From: Chryseobacterium soldanellicola
Lineage (GTDB): Bacteria; Bacteroidota; Bacteroidia; Flavobacteriales; Weeksellaceae
NCBI RefSeq assembly: GCF_900100115.1
Contig: NZ_FNKL01000002.1
Coordinates: forward strand, 868,001-932,000
DNA: 64,000 nt
Reading direction: 5' to 3'
Below the pieces are notes generated by a model that saw only the letters and a program-made list of their open reading frames with translations, ran no database searches and was not told where the DNA came from. The translations under genes and the position numbers were made by a program. Positions 19,001 through 25,759 of this stretch are shown here, in pieces; position 1 is the first letter of the stretch, and each line of letters starts with the position of its first letter.

Positions 19001-20185
19001 CTGAGAAGATTCTTAAATGCAGATGAAAATATTCAGGATCCATACAATACCCAGAATTATAATAAGTATGGATATGTATTGAATAATCCACTGATGTCTA
19101 ATGACCCTAATGGGGAGTGGCTCGTTGAATCTGCATTTTTGTCAGCTGTAATTATTGGATCTATGATAGCATCTTTTAGTTATACGATTATGACTTCAAT
19201 TACTGGTCAGAATTGGGATTTGGGAGGTTTCTTTAAATCAACCTTATTTGGTGCCGCCTCTGCTGCTGTTACCTATGGCATAGGAAGTGTATTTGTCAGC
19301 TCGGCAGGTACGGCTACCCAAATTGCAACAGAACTTGGAAAATTAGGAACTATATTTGTTCAGGGAACTGCACATGCTTTGGCACAAGGTGTATTATCTT
19401 TAGTACAAGGTCAGGGCTTTGGAAGTGCTTTTGCTTCGGGATTTTTAGGAAGTATTGGAGCTTCGGCGTTTGGCGCAGTTGCGGGTAAGTTCGCAAGCAG
19501 TGCTACAGGAACAGTATTATCTGGTGCTGTTTTAGGGGGAGTAGGAGCCGAGCTTACAGGTGGAAATTTCTGGCAAGGCGCTTTAATTGGTGGAATCGTA
19601 GCTGGGTTTAATCACGTGATGCATAGAATGGATACGAGTAATAAAATAAGAAGTAGAATTAATAAATATTATAACGACAATAGTGTAGCAGATGCTCCTG
19701 TAAAAGAGGGCTTTTTAAATGACCTATCAAAAATTTTCCCAGAAATTTATGAACTTAGTGCTAAAAATTTTGCGATTGCAAATGAACAAAACTTAAGTCA
19801 ATATAATGAAAGTACAGGAGCAGATTATGTACTTCAAGGTAACAAATTGCTAAGCGACGGAGGTGCTGGTGAAGCTGTAAATGGTATAACATCCATGGCA
19901 GATGGAAGAGTTTTAATTTCTCCATACAGAATGAGAACAGCATTAGGCTTTGCTGCAACTTGGTATCATGAAGGAATACATTCGCTCCATTTTGCTACAG
20001 GTATGTTTAAAGCATGGAATGCAAGATATGGGGCGGCAGAAGCTTCAAGAATTACTGAATTTTATGCCCATAGTATGACAGATGGTATGTCAGGGGTAAG
20101 CATGAAATTTTCAGCTGCATTTAGTAGCAGATATTATCCATCAATGTATATTCAATCATTATCTTCATCACTTTTAAGACCATAA
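13085..20185 (+). CDS. Secreted SpvB/FG-GAP/RHS polymorphic toxin with HExxH (metallopeptidase-like) tip
   Basis: 2366 residues. In order: signal peptide (1-19); SpvB-like N-terminal domain (about 95-380; YGWNLSGI near 138); at least five calcium-loop FG-GAP/VCBS motifs (DFDMDGITD near 398, DYDGDGISE 541, DLNGDGIQD 671, DFNGDSKMD 726, DMDADGKSD 804); YD repeats (about 1190-1870); RHS core (about 1912-2012) ending NDPNGEW; a Gly/Ala-rich hydrophobic linker (about 2013-2180); and a unique tip (about 2181-2366). The tip has H2295-E2296-G-I-H2299 and E2325, the layout of a gluzincin-type zinc site. The RHS shell normally encloses the toxic tip and releases it after cleavage near the core end. Target and export route are not readable here. 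A small secreted protein follows after 5 bp and is the likely immunity protein. Confidence 0.9.
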   Translation: MKFISSFILSVCSVLSFSQTILYQAESASRTVQDPQSVIFTTGFQASSTVSNPFLAKIGPATENPGGGPSDSQAGANNPSGTTAPTGQSFHDTKGNIDVNGAGQLQFTLPIALPPGVKSVAPQINLVYTSGTGNGIAGYGWNLSGITAISRVGKNIEKDGELKGVQLDYSDYYSFNGQRLILKSGEYGKDGAEYMTEKYSSVKIKSIGSVTGQTWQGPEYWEVTFEDGSQAWYGATTSGNSTARTPIEYNIVKWKDTQGNYISYNYSQAASANVAVISSIEWGGNDVLGKGNFNVIEFTYFNDRKLNERNYLRGIEFIQNKLLHEVAVKTNGNQFKRYAVEYIDNGTSYQFANKITEYNAANEPANPIIVEYEPGQTGNEETTKENNIATTNTKRYGDFDMDGITDYLEYIPTPGTSGSTQVGVINFKSSVYKDVPTMPLQYELNRFTATEFAKATAITFKKKGYVKNKVGIVIPHKVATADPKKPNYELLVYSVDISNFKFSFEYSKLILYATYTPGGELSGGTECTELLPMSVNYLESYDYDGDGISELMIGFSKTNRCTSVPYSNKIPHLNDDKIESIDSPLPLLQPRINSENVEYGDDILASLELENSQNKILPPDGGGGTIDNFTYYSSFLMGIDETIDISNSIYKYDEGLNINNSGDNNKNNRFADLNGDGIQDIIKIKPDGTIADVYNFRKQSAGNYIKTSIGNFSGQVLGGVSSGALYGDFNGDSKMDILVPQANKSYNWNLYTSDGKKLNQSSINNFIYYSSGSEVLMESSHNVWEAGGGCSYSESRYFQYNVADMDADGKSDIIVSYIFINNHEWSAHHDEEKTVLRTFVYSVNKTTADATANFAKKFLSSGGGDYNVSLLDSPIQTNGNLNFYRVRDWRREYAQKVIPFGTLNLNRTNQQIISIGKPDDCSGVNGCAYNYVTQYGYPYIPTLARAKFIKQGGITTEVSYQELNSKTDTNFYKAIKKELYPYFELEQIPLSVAVSRLKQNIPNGTLIQDFRYRGFISHLTGKGMIGFRQAARSSWYAEGFENTKIWSGAEIDPQNDAMPVKEWSIRTNNENLIFPGDISENNTQLLSFKSTNYQKDKLLNGQVVTTVADIDKPKVITAILPKSIKTKDFLTGVFTTGNITYGDYYLPVQSVSNVNNGYAITTSTFEYIHNPSGTGSDYFIGRPKTKTDAVQAYGDSKSAKEEYAYENNLLKTLKTWNRDNSGYLQETYGYDGFGNVTQKTISNNVDSQTQNTTAEYDTKGRFVIKKTDNLGLQNNITYNDWGQILTQTDPLGNTLTNTYDNWGKLLKSKTNLEGTTTYTYEKDNNSNVIVTQYDADGDVSRKYTNILGQDYKSSTKAFGQGQFISQEVQYDLLGRKLKESEPYFEGQSASQWNVIAYDDSVFPTKLNATSFNGKQMETSVSGLTTTVKELNGYNRTNSKTTDVLGNVLSSNDKGGTIQFTYNAAGEQIKAQYAENIVTTKYDSWGRKSEFNDPSNGTYKYEYDGFGQPKKIISPKGTKEYIYNSLGQLISHTELSTTDGGQATNKTISYSYDDKGRVISKSGTSKGKAYSSSVVYDPQGRVLSSSENSNGKYFMQKGITYDDKARVISYEKQLYSSGTLTKVQIENVYSAWNGELYQVKDKVTGKSLWELKETNAKGQVLKAKLGAAEVNNNYDASGFLTNVNHSSSVKPSILQLSYSFNAIKNELNSRTTGGDFNIVESFDYDDNNRLVNWTNPVTGIKPSTNRNVYDVKGRIMENDQVGTMKYENSAKIYQPTGMTLNAAGTQNYNNDLIQTIVYNENNDPVFIDGMKGDVAFQYGLTSMRQRVTYGGNFSVDGDGKFTKFYSEDGSFEVVKDNVTGKEKHVLYIGGSPYESNIVYLKNYDESTGSYKFLHKDYIGSILAISDEAGNKLEQRHFDAWGNFTHLQIGNGAIITDKNIIDTTSLLVERGYTSHEHFAEVGIIHMNGRLYDPLLRRFLNADENIQDPYNTQNYNKYGYVLNNPLMSNDPNGEWLVESAFLSAVIIGSMIASFSYTIMTSITGQNWDLGGFFKSTLFGAASAAVTYGIGSVFVSSAGTATQIATELGKLGTIFVQGTAHALAQGVLSLVQGQGFGSAFASGFLGSIGASAFGAVAGKFASSATGTVLSGAVLGGVGAELTGGNFWQGALIGGIVAGFNHVMHRMDTSNKIRSRINKYYNDNSVADAPVKEGFLNDLSKIFPEIYELSAKNFAIANEQNLSQYNESTGADYVLQGNKLLSDGGAGEAVNGITSMADGRVLISPYRMRTALGFAATWYHEGIHSLHFATGMFKAWNARYGAAEASRITEFYAHSMTDGMSGVSMKFSAAFSSRYYPSMYIQSLSSSLLRP

Positions 20186-20190
20186 ATAAT

Positions 20191-20802
20191 ATGAAAAAAA
20201 TAATTTTAACTGCATTGTTAATGCTTTTGGGTTTAAAATCAGATTGTTATGAGTTGCAAATAATTACTAAAAATATTGAAAATCAATATTTGAAAGTAAG
20301 TATTAAGAATAATAGCAAAAAAACATTAGCTTTTTATAATGGATTATACCAAACTGATTTTAAAATAATAGATAATGATGATGAGGAAAATGTTGGAGAA
20401 GTAACTAGTATATATTCGGGAGAAGATTATTTAGATTATCAATTCGATTATAGTAAAAGTTTAATAGATAAAATAATGAAAAAATATTCTTTATCTTTCC
20501 AAGAAGCTATATTATATTTACATTATAAAAATCAGTACGTATTAATTCCACCAAATCATACTGAATATATTGACTTACCGATTATTCATAAGAATATTAC
20601 AGCAAGGTATAAGTTAGATTCTACAAAATCATATTTTTTGTCTATCTCTACTGTTTTTTCTACGGAATATATTCCTAAATATGTCAAGGATTCATTAAAC
20701 TCTAAAAACATAGAAATAATAATTCCTAAGATTAATTCTGATAAAATAAATATAAATGTAAATAAGTTTTTTAGAAGACATAAGAATCTTTATATGAAAT
20801 AA
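20191..20802 (+). CDS. Secreted protein of unknown family, candidate immunity to the RHS tip
   Basis: 203 residues with a signal peptide (about 1-19). I do not recognise a family. The mature start has alternating strand-like sequence (LKVSIKNNSKKTLAFYNG) suggesting a beta-sandwich, followed by charged and Tyr-rich segments and a basic end (FFRRHKNLYMK). Its position, 5 bp after the RHS toxin, is where immunity genes of polymorphic toxins lie. A signal peptide would place it in the periplasm, fitting a toxin active there. The protein at 21630, in the same position after the orphan tip, has a similar layout. The function is inferred from position only. Confidence 0.6.
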   Translation: MKKIILTALLMLLGLKSDCYELQIITKNIENQYLKVSIKNNSKKTLAFYNGLYQTDFKIIDNDDEENVGEVTSIYSGEDYLDYQFDYSKSLIDKIMKKYSLSFQEAILYLHYKNQYVLIPPNHTEYIDLPIIHKNITARYKLDSTKSYFLSISTVFSTEYIPKYVKDSLNSKNIEIIIPKINSDKININVNKFFRRHKNLYMK

Positions 20803-21183
20803 TGTAAGGCTCCCATCGCAAAAGAACTTGGAACATTAGGAACTGTACATGCTTTGGCACAAGGTGTATTATCTTTAGTACAAGGTCAGGGCTTTGGGAG
20901 TGCTTTTGCTTCGGGATTTTTAGGAAGTATTGGAGCTTCTGCGTTTGGCGCAGTTGCGGGTAAGTTCGCAAGCAGTGCTACAGGAACAGTATTATCTGGT
21001 GCTGTTTTAGGGGGAGTTGGTTCTGAACTTACAGGAGGGAATTTCTGGCAAGGGGCACTTATTGGTGGTATCGTCGCCGGGTTTAACCACGCAATGCATA
21101 GAATAGACGGTGATCCTCTAAGAAAACAATTAAGAGATGAATTTGAAGACAGGAATGAAACCAGGAGACAAAGCATCATATGA
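20803..21183 (+). pseudogene. Orphan RHS linker fragment (duplicated, without RHS body)
   Basis: Starting directly after, and in frame with, the preceding stop codon, this segment reads IAKELGTLG then the Gly/Ala-rich RHS linker through MHRIDGDPLRKQLRDEF. It copies 19325-19630 of the RHS gene: about 20848-21018 differs at very few bases, with an 18-bp deletion upstream, and identity then falls away. It has no ATG start (only a TTG at 20854), no signal peptide and no RHS body. It leaves frame at about 21150, where a +1 shift would join it to the tip at 21137-21625. This is a silent replacement tip or a decayed copy. Confidence 0.8.
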
Positions 21184-21625
21184 AGACCATGTAAAGCTTA
21201 CAGAAAAATTACCAACCCTTAAAAATTTACTTTCAAAAACTAAGTCTGTTTTCTATCGTAATGATAATTTAGGAAATTTAGTTGATGCCCAGCAAGTTGG
21301 CGAAAGCAATATGATTGAAGTAAATGGCACGTCTTTAGGAAGCAAATTAGATTATGCTTATACTATAGGTCATGAAATGTTACATGTTTTTGATTCTATA
21401 TACAATTATCCTATAATAAAGGATATTCTAGGTAAAACAACTTTAGGCTCTCACGGATATAAGTTTTACAAAGAATACAGATCGTATATGTGGGAGCATG
21501 GTATGGGAAATGATATCAATGTTTCCCTATATTTAAAAGGATATATTACTCCGATTAATCAGGGAGGAGTAAATAAAGTTTACAATAATTTAATAAAGTT
21601 GAATAATTCTGTTATAAATCCTTAA
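21137..21625 (+). CDS. Orphan RHS toxin tip with HExxH (metallopeptidase-like)
   Basis: 162 residues from an ATG that overlaps the end of the linker fragment in another frame. It carries GHEMLH (H79, E80, H83) and, 30 residues on, KEYRSYM with E113 as a possible third zinc ligand. This spacing is close to the tip of the upstream RHS protein, although the surrounding sequence is different. Without RHS body or signal peptide it could only act if recombined onto the RHS gene through the near-identical linker, or if expressed inside the cell. The next gene, 4 bp downstream, is its likely immunity partner. A single +1 shift near 21150 would fuse it to the linker. Confidence 0.65.
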   Translation: MNLKTGMKPGDKASYEDHVKLTEKLPTLKNLLSKTKSVFYRNDNLGNLVDAQQVGESNMIEVNGTSLGSKLDYAYTIGHEMLHVFDSIYNYPIIKDILGKTTLGSHGYKFYKEYRSYMWEHGMGNDINVSLYLKGYITPINQGGVNKVYNNLIKLNNSVINP

Positions 21626-21629
21626 TAAT

Positions 21630-22394
21630 ATGGAAGAAATTAAAAAAAATTTACTCATCATTTTTATATTTATGTTTCATATTTTTAATTCTCAGATAAA
21701 AATAAATATAAATGTTGTTGAAAATACTCATTATGAGATAAGAAATGAAAAGAGATACAAACTATTAATAAAAATAACTAACGAGTCCACCCAAAAATAC
21801 ATATTGCCAATTGATATTACAGGTTTTAAAAATTATATGAGTGAGGAACCATGCTCTAATTTTAATTTAATTGATTTTTATCCTGACTTAGGTTTTTTGC
21901 CCATGTTTAAAAATGAAATAACTTATATAGAGGGGTCAGGTATTAATTATCCCCATTTAGTCAATAACAAGAGAGAGTTAAAAAAATATCAGAATAAAAT
22001 TAATAGATATAAAAAAAATAAAAGTATTAAGCTTAATAAGTGGATAAAGGATAATAAACTTAATAAAGTCAGTAAAGAATGGGCAGAAATAAATCAATAT
22101 TTGTTGTCAAATTTACTGACATTAAATTCTGAACAGTCTTTTTCTTTTGAAATATACTTTAATCCTTTACAATACAATTATGTTAAGCTATATGGAAGTT
22201 CCTACTCCTATCCTATTGAGAGTAATAAAACATACCAATTTTCTTTACAACTGTGCATTGAAAAAAATATATATCAGTATTTAACTGAAGATCAGAAAGA
22301 TAAATTTAAGGATTATAAATTTTTTAATGGGAAAATTATGAGTAATGAGATAGACTTTAAAATGGTGCATAATTATGAGTTTATTAATAAATAG
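21630..22394 (+). CDS. Secreted protein of unknown family, candidate immunity to the orphan tip
   Basis: 254 residues, not recognised. It has an N-terminal signal-like hydrophobic segment (about residues 7-19, ending NSQ). A strand-rich start (YKLLIKITNESTQKYILPID) recalls the immunoglobulin-like strands at the start of the 20191 product, followed by a Lys/Asn-rich helical middle and strands near the C-terminus. It begins 4 bp after the orphan tip, so the linker-tip-immunity order of the active toxin is repeated. The very high A+T and Lys/Asn content is typical of recently acquired immunity genes. The role is inferred from position. Confidence 0.55.
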   Translation: MEEIKKNLLIIFIFMFHIFNSQIKININVVENTHYEIRNEKRYKLLIKITNESTQKYILPIDITGFKNYMSEEPCSNFNLIDFYPDLGFLPMFKNEITYIEGSGINYPHLVNNKRELKKYQNKINRYKKNKSIKLNKWIKDNKLNKVSKEWAEINQYLLSNLLTLNSEQSFSFEIYFNPLQYNYVKLYGSSYSYPIESNKTYQFSLQLCIEKNIYQYLTEDQKDKFKDYKFFNGKIMSNEIDFKMVHNYEFINK

Positions 22395-22760
22395 ATAACA
22401 ACACAGTCAATACTGCTATAGGTCAAGGCGCTGTAATTGGAGGAGTTGTCGCGGGTTTGAACCTGGAGTTGATATCTTTTTTGAGACACAAGTTTAATAC
22501 TTCTCATCCTCTTCGAAATTACAAACTTCGGAGAGTTTTTAGAAACATCTTGCTGCTTCGGCAAGTATAGGAAATGAGACTTTAAGAAGTCTCGTTCACG
22601 CAGGGGTACAGGGAACACTAAGCTTCATGCAGGGAGGTAATTTCTTTACTTCGGCTGCCAGTGCATTTTTAGCAAGTGTTGTATCTTTCGGATATGAGCA
22701 AGCTGTTGAAGCTGCTGCCTAAATTGGTCCTAGAGTAGGCGCAGAAAACGGTAAATGAGA
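22395..22760 (+). pseudogene. Further decayed RHS linker fragments
   Basis: Two pieces of RHS-linker-like coding remain. Piece A (about 22394-22461) reads IGQGAVIGGVVAGLN, matching the linker's GALIGGIVAGFN. Piece B (about 22555-22721) reads LVHAGVQGTLSFMQGGNFF and on to FGYEQAVEAAA then stop, matching the linker's HALAQGVLSLVQGQGF section. They lie in the reverse of linker order and in different frames, so they probably derive from two older cassettes or a rearranged one. Neither has a start codon. The rest, to 22843, shows no further gene. Confidence 0.6.
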
Positions 22761-22843
22761 TCTGCCGACATTTACAAATGGAAGAGCAAATATGAGGATT
22801 AGAATTTTAATAATAATTATAAATATTTTAAACAATACAAACA

Positions 22844-23248
22844 ATGAAACAAATTTTTCTTTTATCCATGATGTGTTTGGCGTCATTTACTTTTGCACAA
22901 AAAAAAGAATATGATCAGAAAATTATAGGCTGTTATAAAGGTTCTGAGCAAAACCAACAAGTTGACGGAATATCAAAATATTGGGTTTCCTGTCGCCTTG
23001 ACAAAGGTAAAAGTGTTCTTCTATTTGTAGCTATAGATAAGGATGGTAAAGTAACACAGGCCACTGAGAACGGAAATTGGTGGACAAATAGCGGGAAATA
23101 TTATGAATTGCATAATTATGATAATGTAACGGATATTTATAATTATCAGATTCTTGAAAATGGAGACGTAGAGTTCAAGTCTATTGAGCTTATGGGAAAA
23201 GAAGACAATACGTATGAATTTACGGATTTTAAAATAGCAGAAAATTAA
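22844..23248 (+). CDS. Small secreted protein, unknown
   Basis: 134 residues with a clear signal peptide (MKQIFLLSMMCLASFTFAQ). The mature part (about 115 residues) is rich in aromatic and charged residues with alternating strands and two cysteines (IGCYKG, WVSCRL), resembling a small lipocalin or beta-barrel fold. No family is recognised with confidence. It lies just after decayed RHS pieces, so it could be the surviving immunity gene of a lost tip. It could equally be an unrelated secreted protein. Confidence 0.65.
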   Translation: MKQIFLLSMMCLASFTFAQKKEYDQKIIGCYKGSEQNQQVDGISKYWVSCRLDKGKSVLLFVAIDKDGKVTQATENGNWWTNSGKYYELHNYDNVTDIYNYQILENGDVEFKSIELMGKEDNTYEFTDFKIAEN

Positions 23249-23343
23249 TTCTGCTAAGTTTGTAGCATAATAAAATTAATCTCCCAAAATCCAACAGCAG
23301 TTTTTAATTTAGTATGCTCGTTAATAAATTAAAAAAATAACAA

Positions 23344-24269
23344 ATGATTTTTCCAAAAGCAAAAAAATAGCCGAAGATCTTGGTTGGCATAAAACAAAGA
23401 ACAGTGTATTTGGACTTTACAAAGGTTACTTTTTCAACGTTGCAGACGCAAGTTTATTAAGCACTCCCCAATTTAAGTTTGTAACAGTGACAACCGACAG
23501 ATTAACAGAAGAACAAAAGCTACAAATCGAAACAAATCTAAATACAAATAAAAAAGATTTAAAGTTTACGAACTTTGAAATTAGGAACAATAATATTTTT
23601 TTTCAATTCACTGAAAACCTGATTTTTACTAAAATCAAAACTGTTTATTGTTTATTTGACTTTTTGGTTGATTTATTCAAAAAACTAAACATATCAGAGC
23701 AAAACAAATGTCATAACTGTGAGACAAATCAAAAAATTAACTATTACAACCTTAATGATATTGGCATAATACTTTGTAACACCTGTTTCTACCAGACAAA
23801 TAATAGTTTCTACGAGATTGAAAGAGAAAGAATTGCAAAAGAAAAAAATTATTTGACAGGATTTTTAGGTTCAATTGTTTTTTCAATTCCAGGAATTATA
23901 GCTTGGAGCTTGTTTGCAGTATATTTAGAAAGGCTTGCCTCTGGAATGGTATTAATTATTACATATCTAGAACTTATAGGTTATGATTATTTCAAGGGAC
24001 GACATGGAAAATTGACGAAGTATATTATTGTTCTTACAAATATTGTAAGTATAATTATTGCAAACGTTATAACCATAATTGCTTCATTGGTAAAAGAGGG
24101 TTCATCCATAAATCATGCAATCTTGGAGTTTCAGACAAGTCAAGTTGCAAAAAATGTATTTACTCAAAACATTATTATTTCTTTTATACTGGCTTTTCTG
24201 ATTTGGATTTGGCTATTATTTATAAAAAAAGACAAAAAATTAATTCTAAAACCTGCAGATAAATTTTAA
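23344..24269 (+). CDS. Zinc-ribbon membrane protein, start separated by -1 frameshift at A-AAA-AAA
   Basis: The main frame (best seen from 23487) encodes a cytoplasmic start, a zinc-ribbon pair (CHNC and CNTC), then about four membrane helices and a basic end. The same frame continues upstream as KIAEDLGWHKTKNSVFGLYKG but has no ATG. An ATG at 23344 reads MIFPKAKK and then hits TAG at 23368-23370. The codons before the stop are GCA AAA AAA, containing an exact X-XXY-YYZ slippery heptamer (23361-23367). A -1 slip, or one more A, gives a continuous protein of about 308 residues. Family unknown. This could be programmed frameshifting, phase variation, a recent mutation or a sequencing error. Confidence 0.6.
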
Positions 24270-24367
24270 AAATAAAAGCGTTAGGATGACAGTTCTTCTC
24301 AACAGCAATCTTGGGGTTTAGTATTTTAATCAAAATACAGTATCTTGCAATCAATACAAAAACAGAT

Positions 24368-25186
24368 ATGAAGAGCCTGTTAGCCGCAATTTTTAGATTT
24401 ATTTTAAGCTTTAATTTTTTTAAGAAAAAGTATTTTGCTTTTTATAAATATATTTTTAATCCGTATCATCTTTTCAAAAATGTCAAAAAGAATGTCGTTT
24501 ATAGAGATTCTATTATGCTTAATTTAGATTTGAATGACTGGATCCAGCAGCAGATTTATTTCTTGGGAGATTACGAGAAAAATGAAATTGATTATTTATA
24601 TCAAACTTTAAAAGAAGGAAGTACATTTATAGATATCGGCGGAAATATTGGCTTGTTTTCATTAAATGCATCAAAAATTATTGGCGAAAAAGGGAAAATA
24701 TTTGCTTTTGAAGCTTTTAAACCCAATTATTTAAAATTTCAACAACATATTCAGATAAATAATTTTCACAATATTAAACTGGAACATTTAGCAATTTCCG
24801 ACAAAAGTGGATTTATCGAAATTTTACACAACGAAAACGATAATAATGTTGGGATGGCTTCGTCATATCTTCAGGAATATACTTCCAAAGAAAAAGTTGA
24901 AGCTATAAGTTTAGATGAATATGTGAAAAAGAATAATATTTCACAAATAGATTTAATTAAAATAGACATCGAAGGCGCCGAATTTTCCGCATTAAAAGGA
25001 ATGACCGAAATCCTGACTTTCCATCAACCGAAAATAGTAATAGAAATAAACAATATCGCTTTAAAAAGTTCTCATCATAGCGAAGAAGAGTTAATTTCAA
25101 TTTTAACTGAAAAAGGCTACAACAGGATAAAAATATTAAGCCAAAACGAAAATTCCTATAACGCCGTTTTTGAATATTCAGCGTAA
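24368..25186 (+). CDS. FkbM family methyltransferase
   Basis: 272 residues from the ATG at 24368; the frame also opens from a TTG at 24311, but the added residues are unconvincing. The FkbM core runs from the SAM motif TFIDIGGNIGLFS (about 87-99), through IFAFEAFKPN, to IDLIKIDIEGAEFSAL. These enzymes O-methylate sugars or polyketides. It heads a run of same-strand genes for a glycosyltransferase, an asparagine-synthase-like protein and a flippase, so a surface-glycan substrate is likely. The sequence does not define which sugar. Confidence 0.85.
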   Translation: MKSLLAAIFRFILSFNFFKKKYFAFYKYIFNPYHLFKNVKKNVVYRDSIMLNLDLNDWIQQQIYFLGDYEKNEIDYLYQTLKEGSTFIDIGGNIGLFSLNASKIIGEKGKIFAFEAFKPNYLKFQQHIQINNFHNIKLEHLAISDKSGFIEILHNENDNNVGMASSYLQEYTSKEKVEAISLDEYVKKNNISQIDLIKIDIEGAEFSALKGMTEILTFHQPKIVIEINNIALKSSHHSEEELISILTEKGYNRIKILSQNENSYNAVFEYSA

Positions 25187-25264
25187 TTCTTTTAAGGTTG
25201 AAGCACAGAGCAATTCTCATTTTTCAAATAAAAAACCGTAATTTTATCCTTTAAATTGATCGTA

Positions 25265-25753
25265 ATGAAAATTGAAGAATCAAACATTGTAGAAACAAAC
25301 GACTACAGAGTTATCATATATCCGGCATCAAGACCTTTAGAAACCAAAGAAGCAAAAGTAATTACGGAGAAACTATACGATTTCCTGGCGACTTGGGCCG
25401 CTCATGGGAAACCGCTTTCATCTTCGTTTAAAATTGAAAAAAATCAGTTTATCGTCATTTGTGTGGATGAAGAAAAAGAAATGGCTTCCGGATGTAGCAT
25501 CGATGCTTTAGGAAAAATCATGAGGGAGATTGATGAAGAATATCAACTGGGATTATTCGACAGAATGAAAGCAAGTTACGTAGAAAACGGAGTGGTTAAA
25601 ACCTTAAAATTGTTAGATTTTAAATCAAAAATAAGAAGCGGAGAATTATCAAAAGACATTCAGGTTTTTGATTTTTCTAAAAACACCTATCTTGATTTTT
25701 TAAGTCATTTTCTGTTACCTTTCGAAAAAAGCTGGGCAGCTTCTATAAAATAA
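25265..25753 (+). CDS. Conserved small Bacteroidota protein, unknown function
   Basis: 162 residues from ATG 25265 (a TTG three codons earlier is less likely). It is soluble with no signal peptide. Mixed alpha/beta content includes YRVIIYPASRPLE near the start, GKPLSSSF and FIVICVDEEKEMASGCSIDALGK in the middle. Homologues in Flavobacteriia are often labelled ABC transporter ATPase, but there is no Walker A, Walker B or signature motif here, so I do not use that name. The GT4 gene follows after 6 bp, suggesting cotranscription. Confidence 0.7.
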   Translation: MKIEESNIVETNDYRVIIYPASRPLETKEAKVITEKLYDFLATWAAHGKPLSSSFKIEKNQFIVICVDEEKEMASGCSIDALGKIMREIDEEYQLGLFDRMKASYVENGVVKTLKLLDFKSKIRSGELSKDIQVFDFSKNTYLDFLSHFLLPFEKSWAASIK

Positions 25754-25759
25754 TTTCCC

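Noticed and set aside
22373..22618. Minus-strand 81-codon open frame
   Set aside because: It overlaps decayed RHS linker pieces on the plus strand and shows no protein-like features.
24311..24367. N-terminal extension of the FkbM gene from a TTG start
   Set aside because: The added residues have no support, and the ATG at 24368 starts a normal FkbM N-terminus.
25265..25753. ABC transporter ATPase label for the 162-residue protein
   Set aside because: There are no nucleotide-binding motifs; the common database name appears to be inherited in error.
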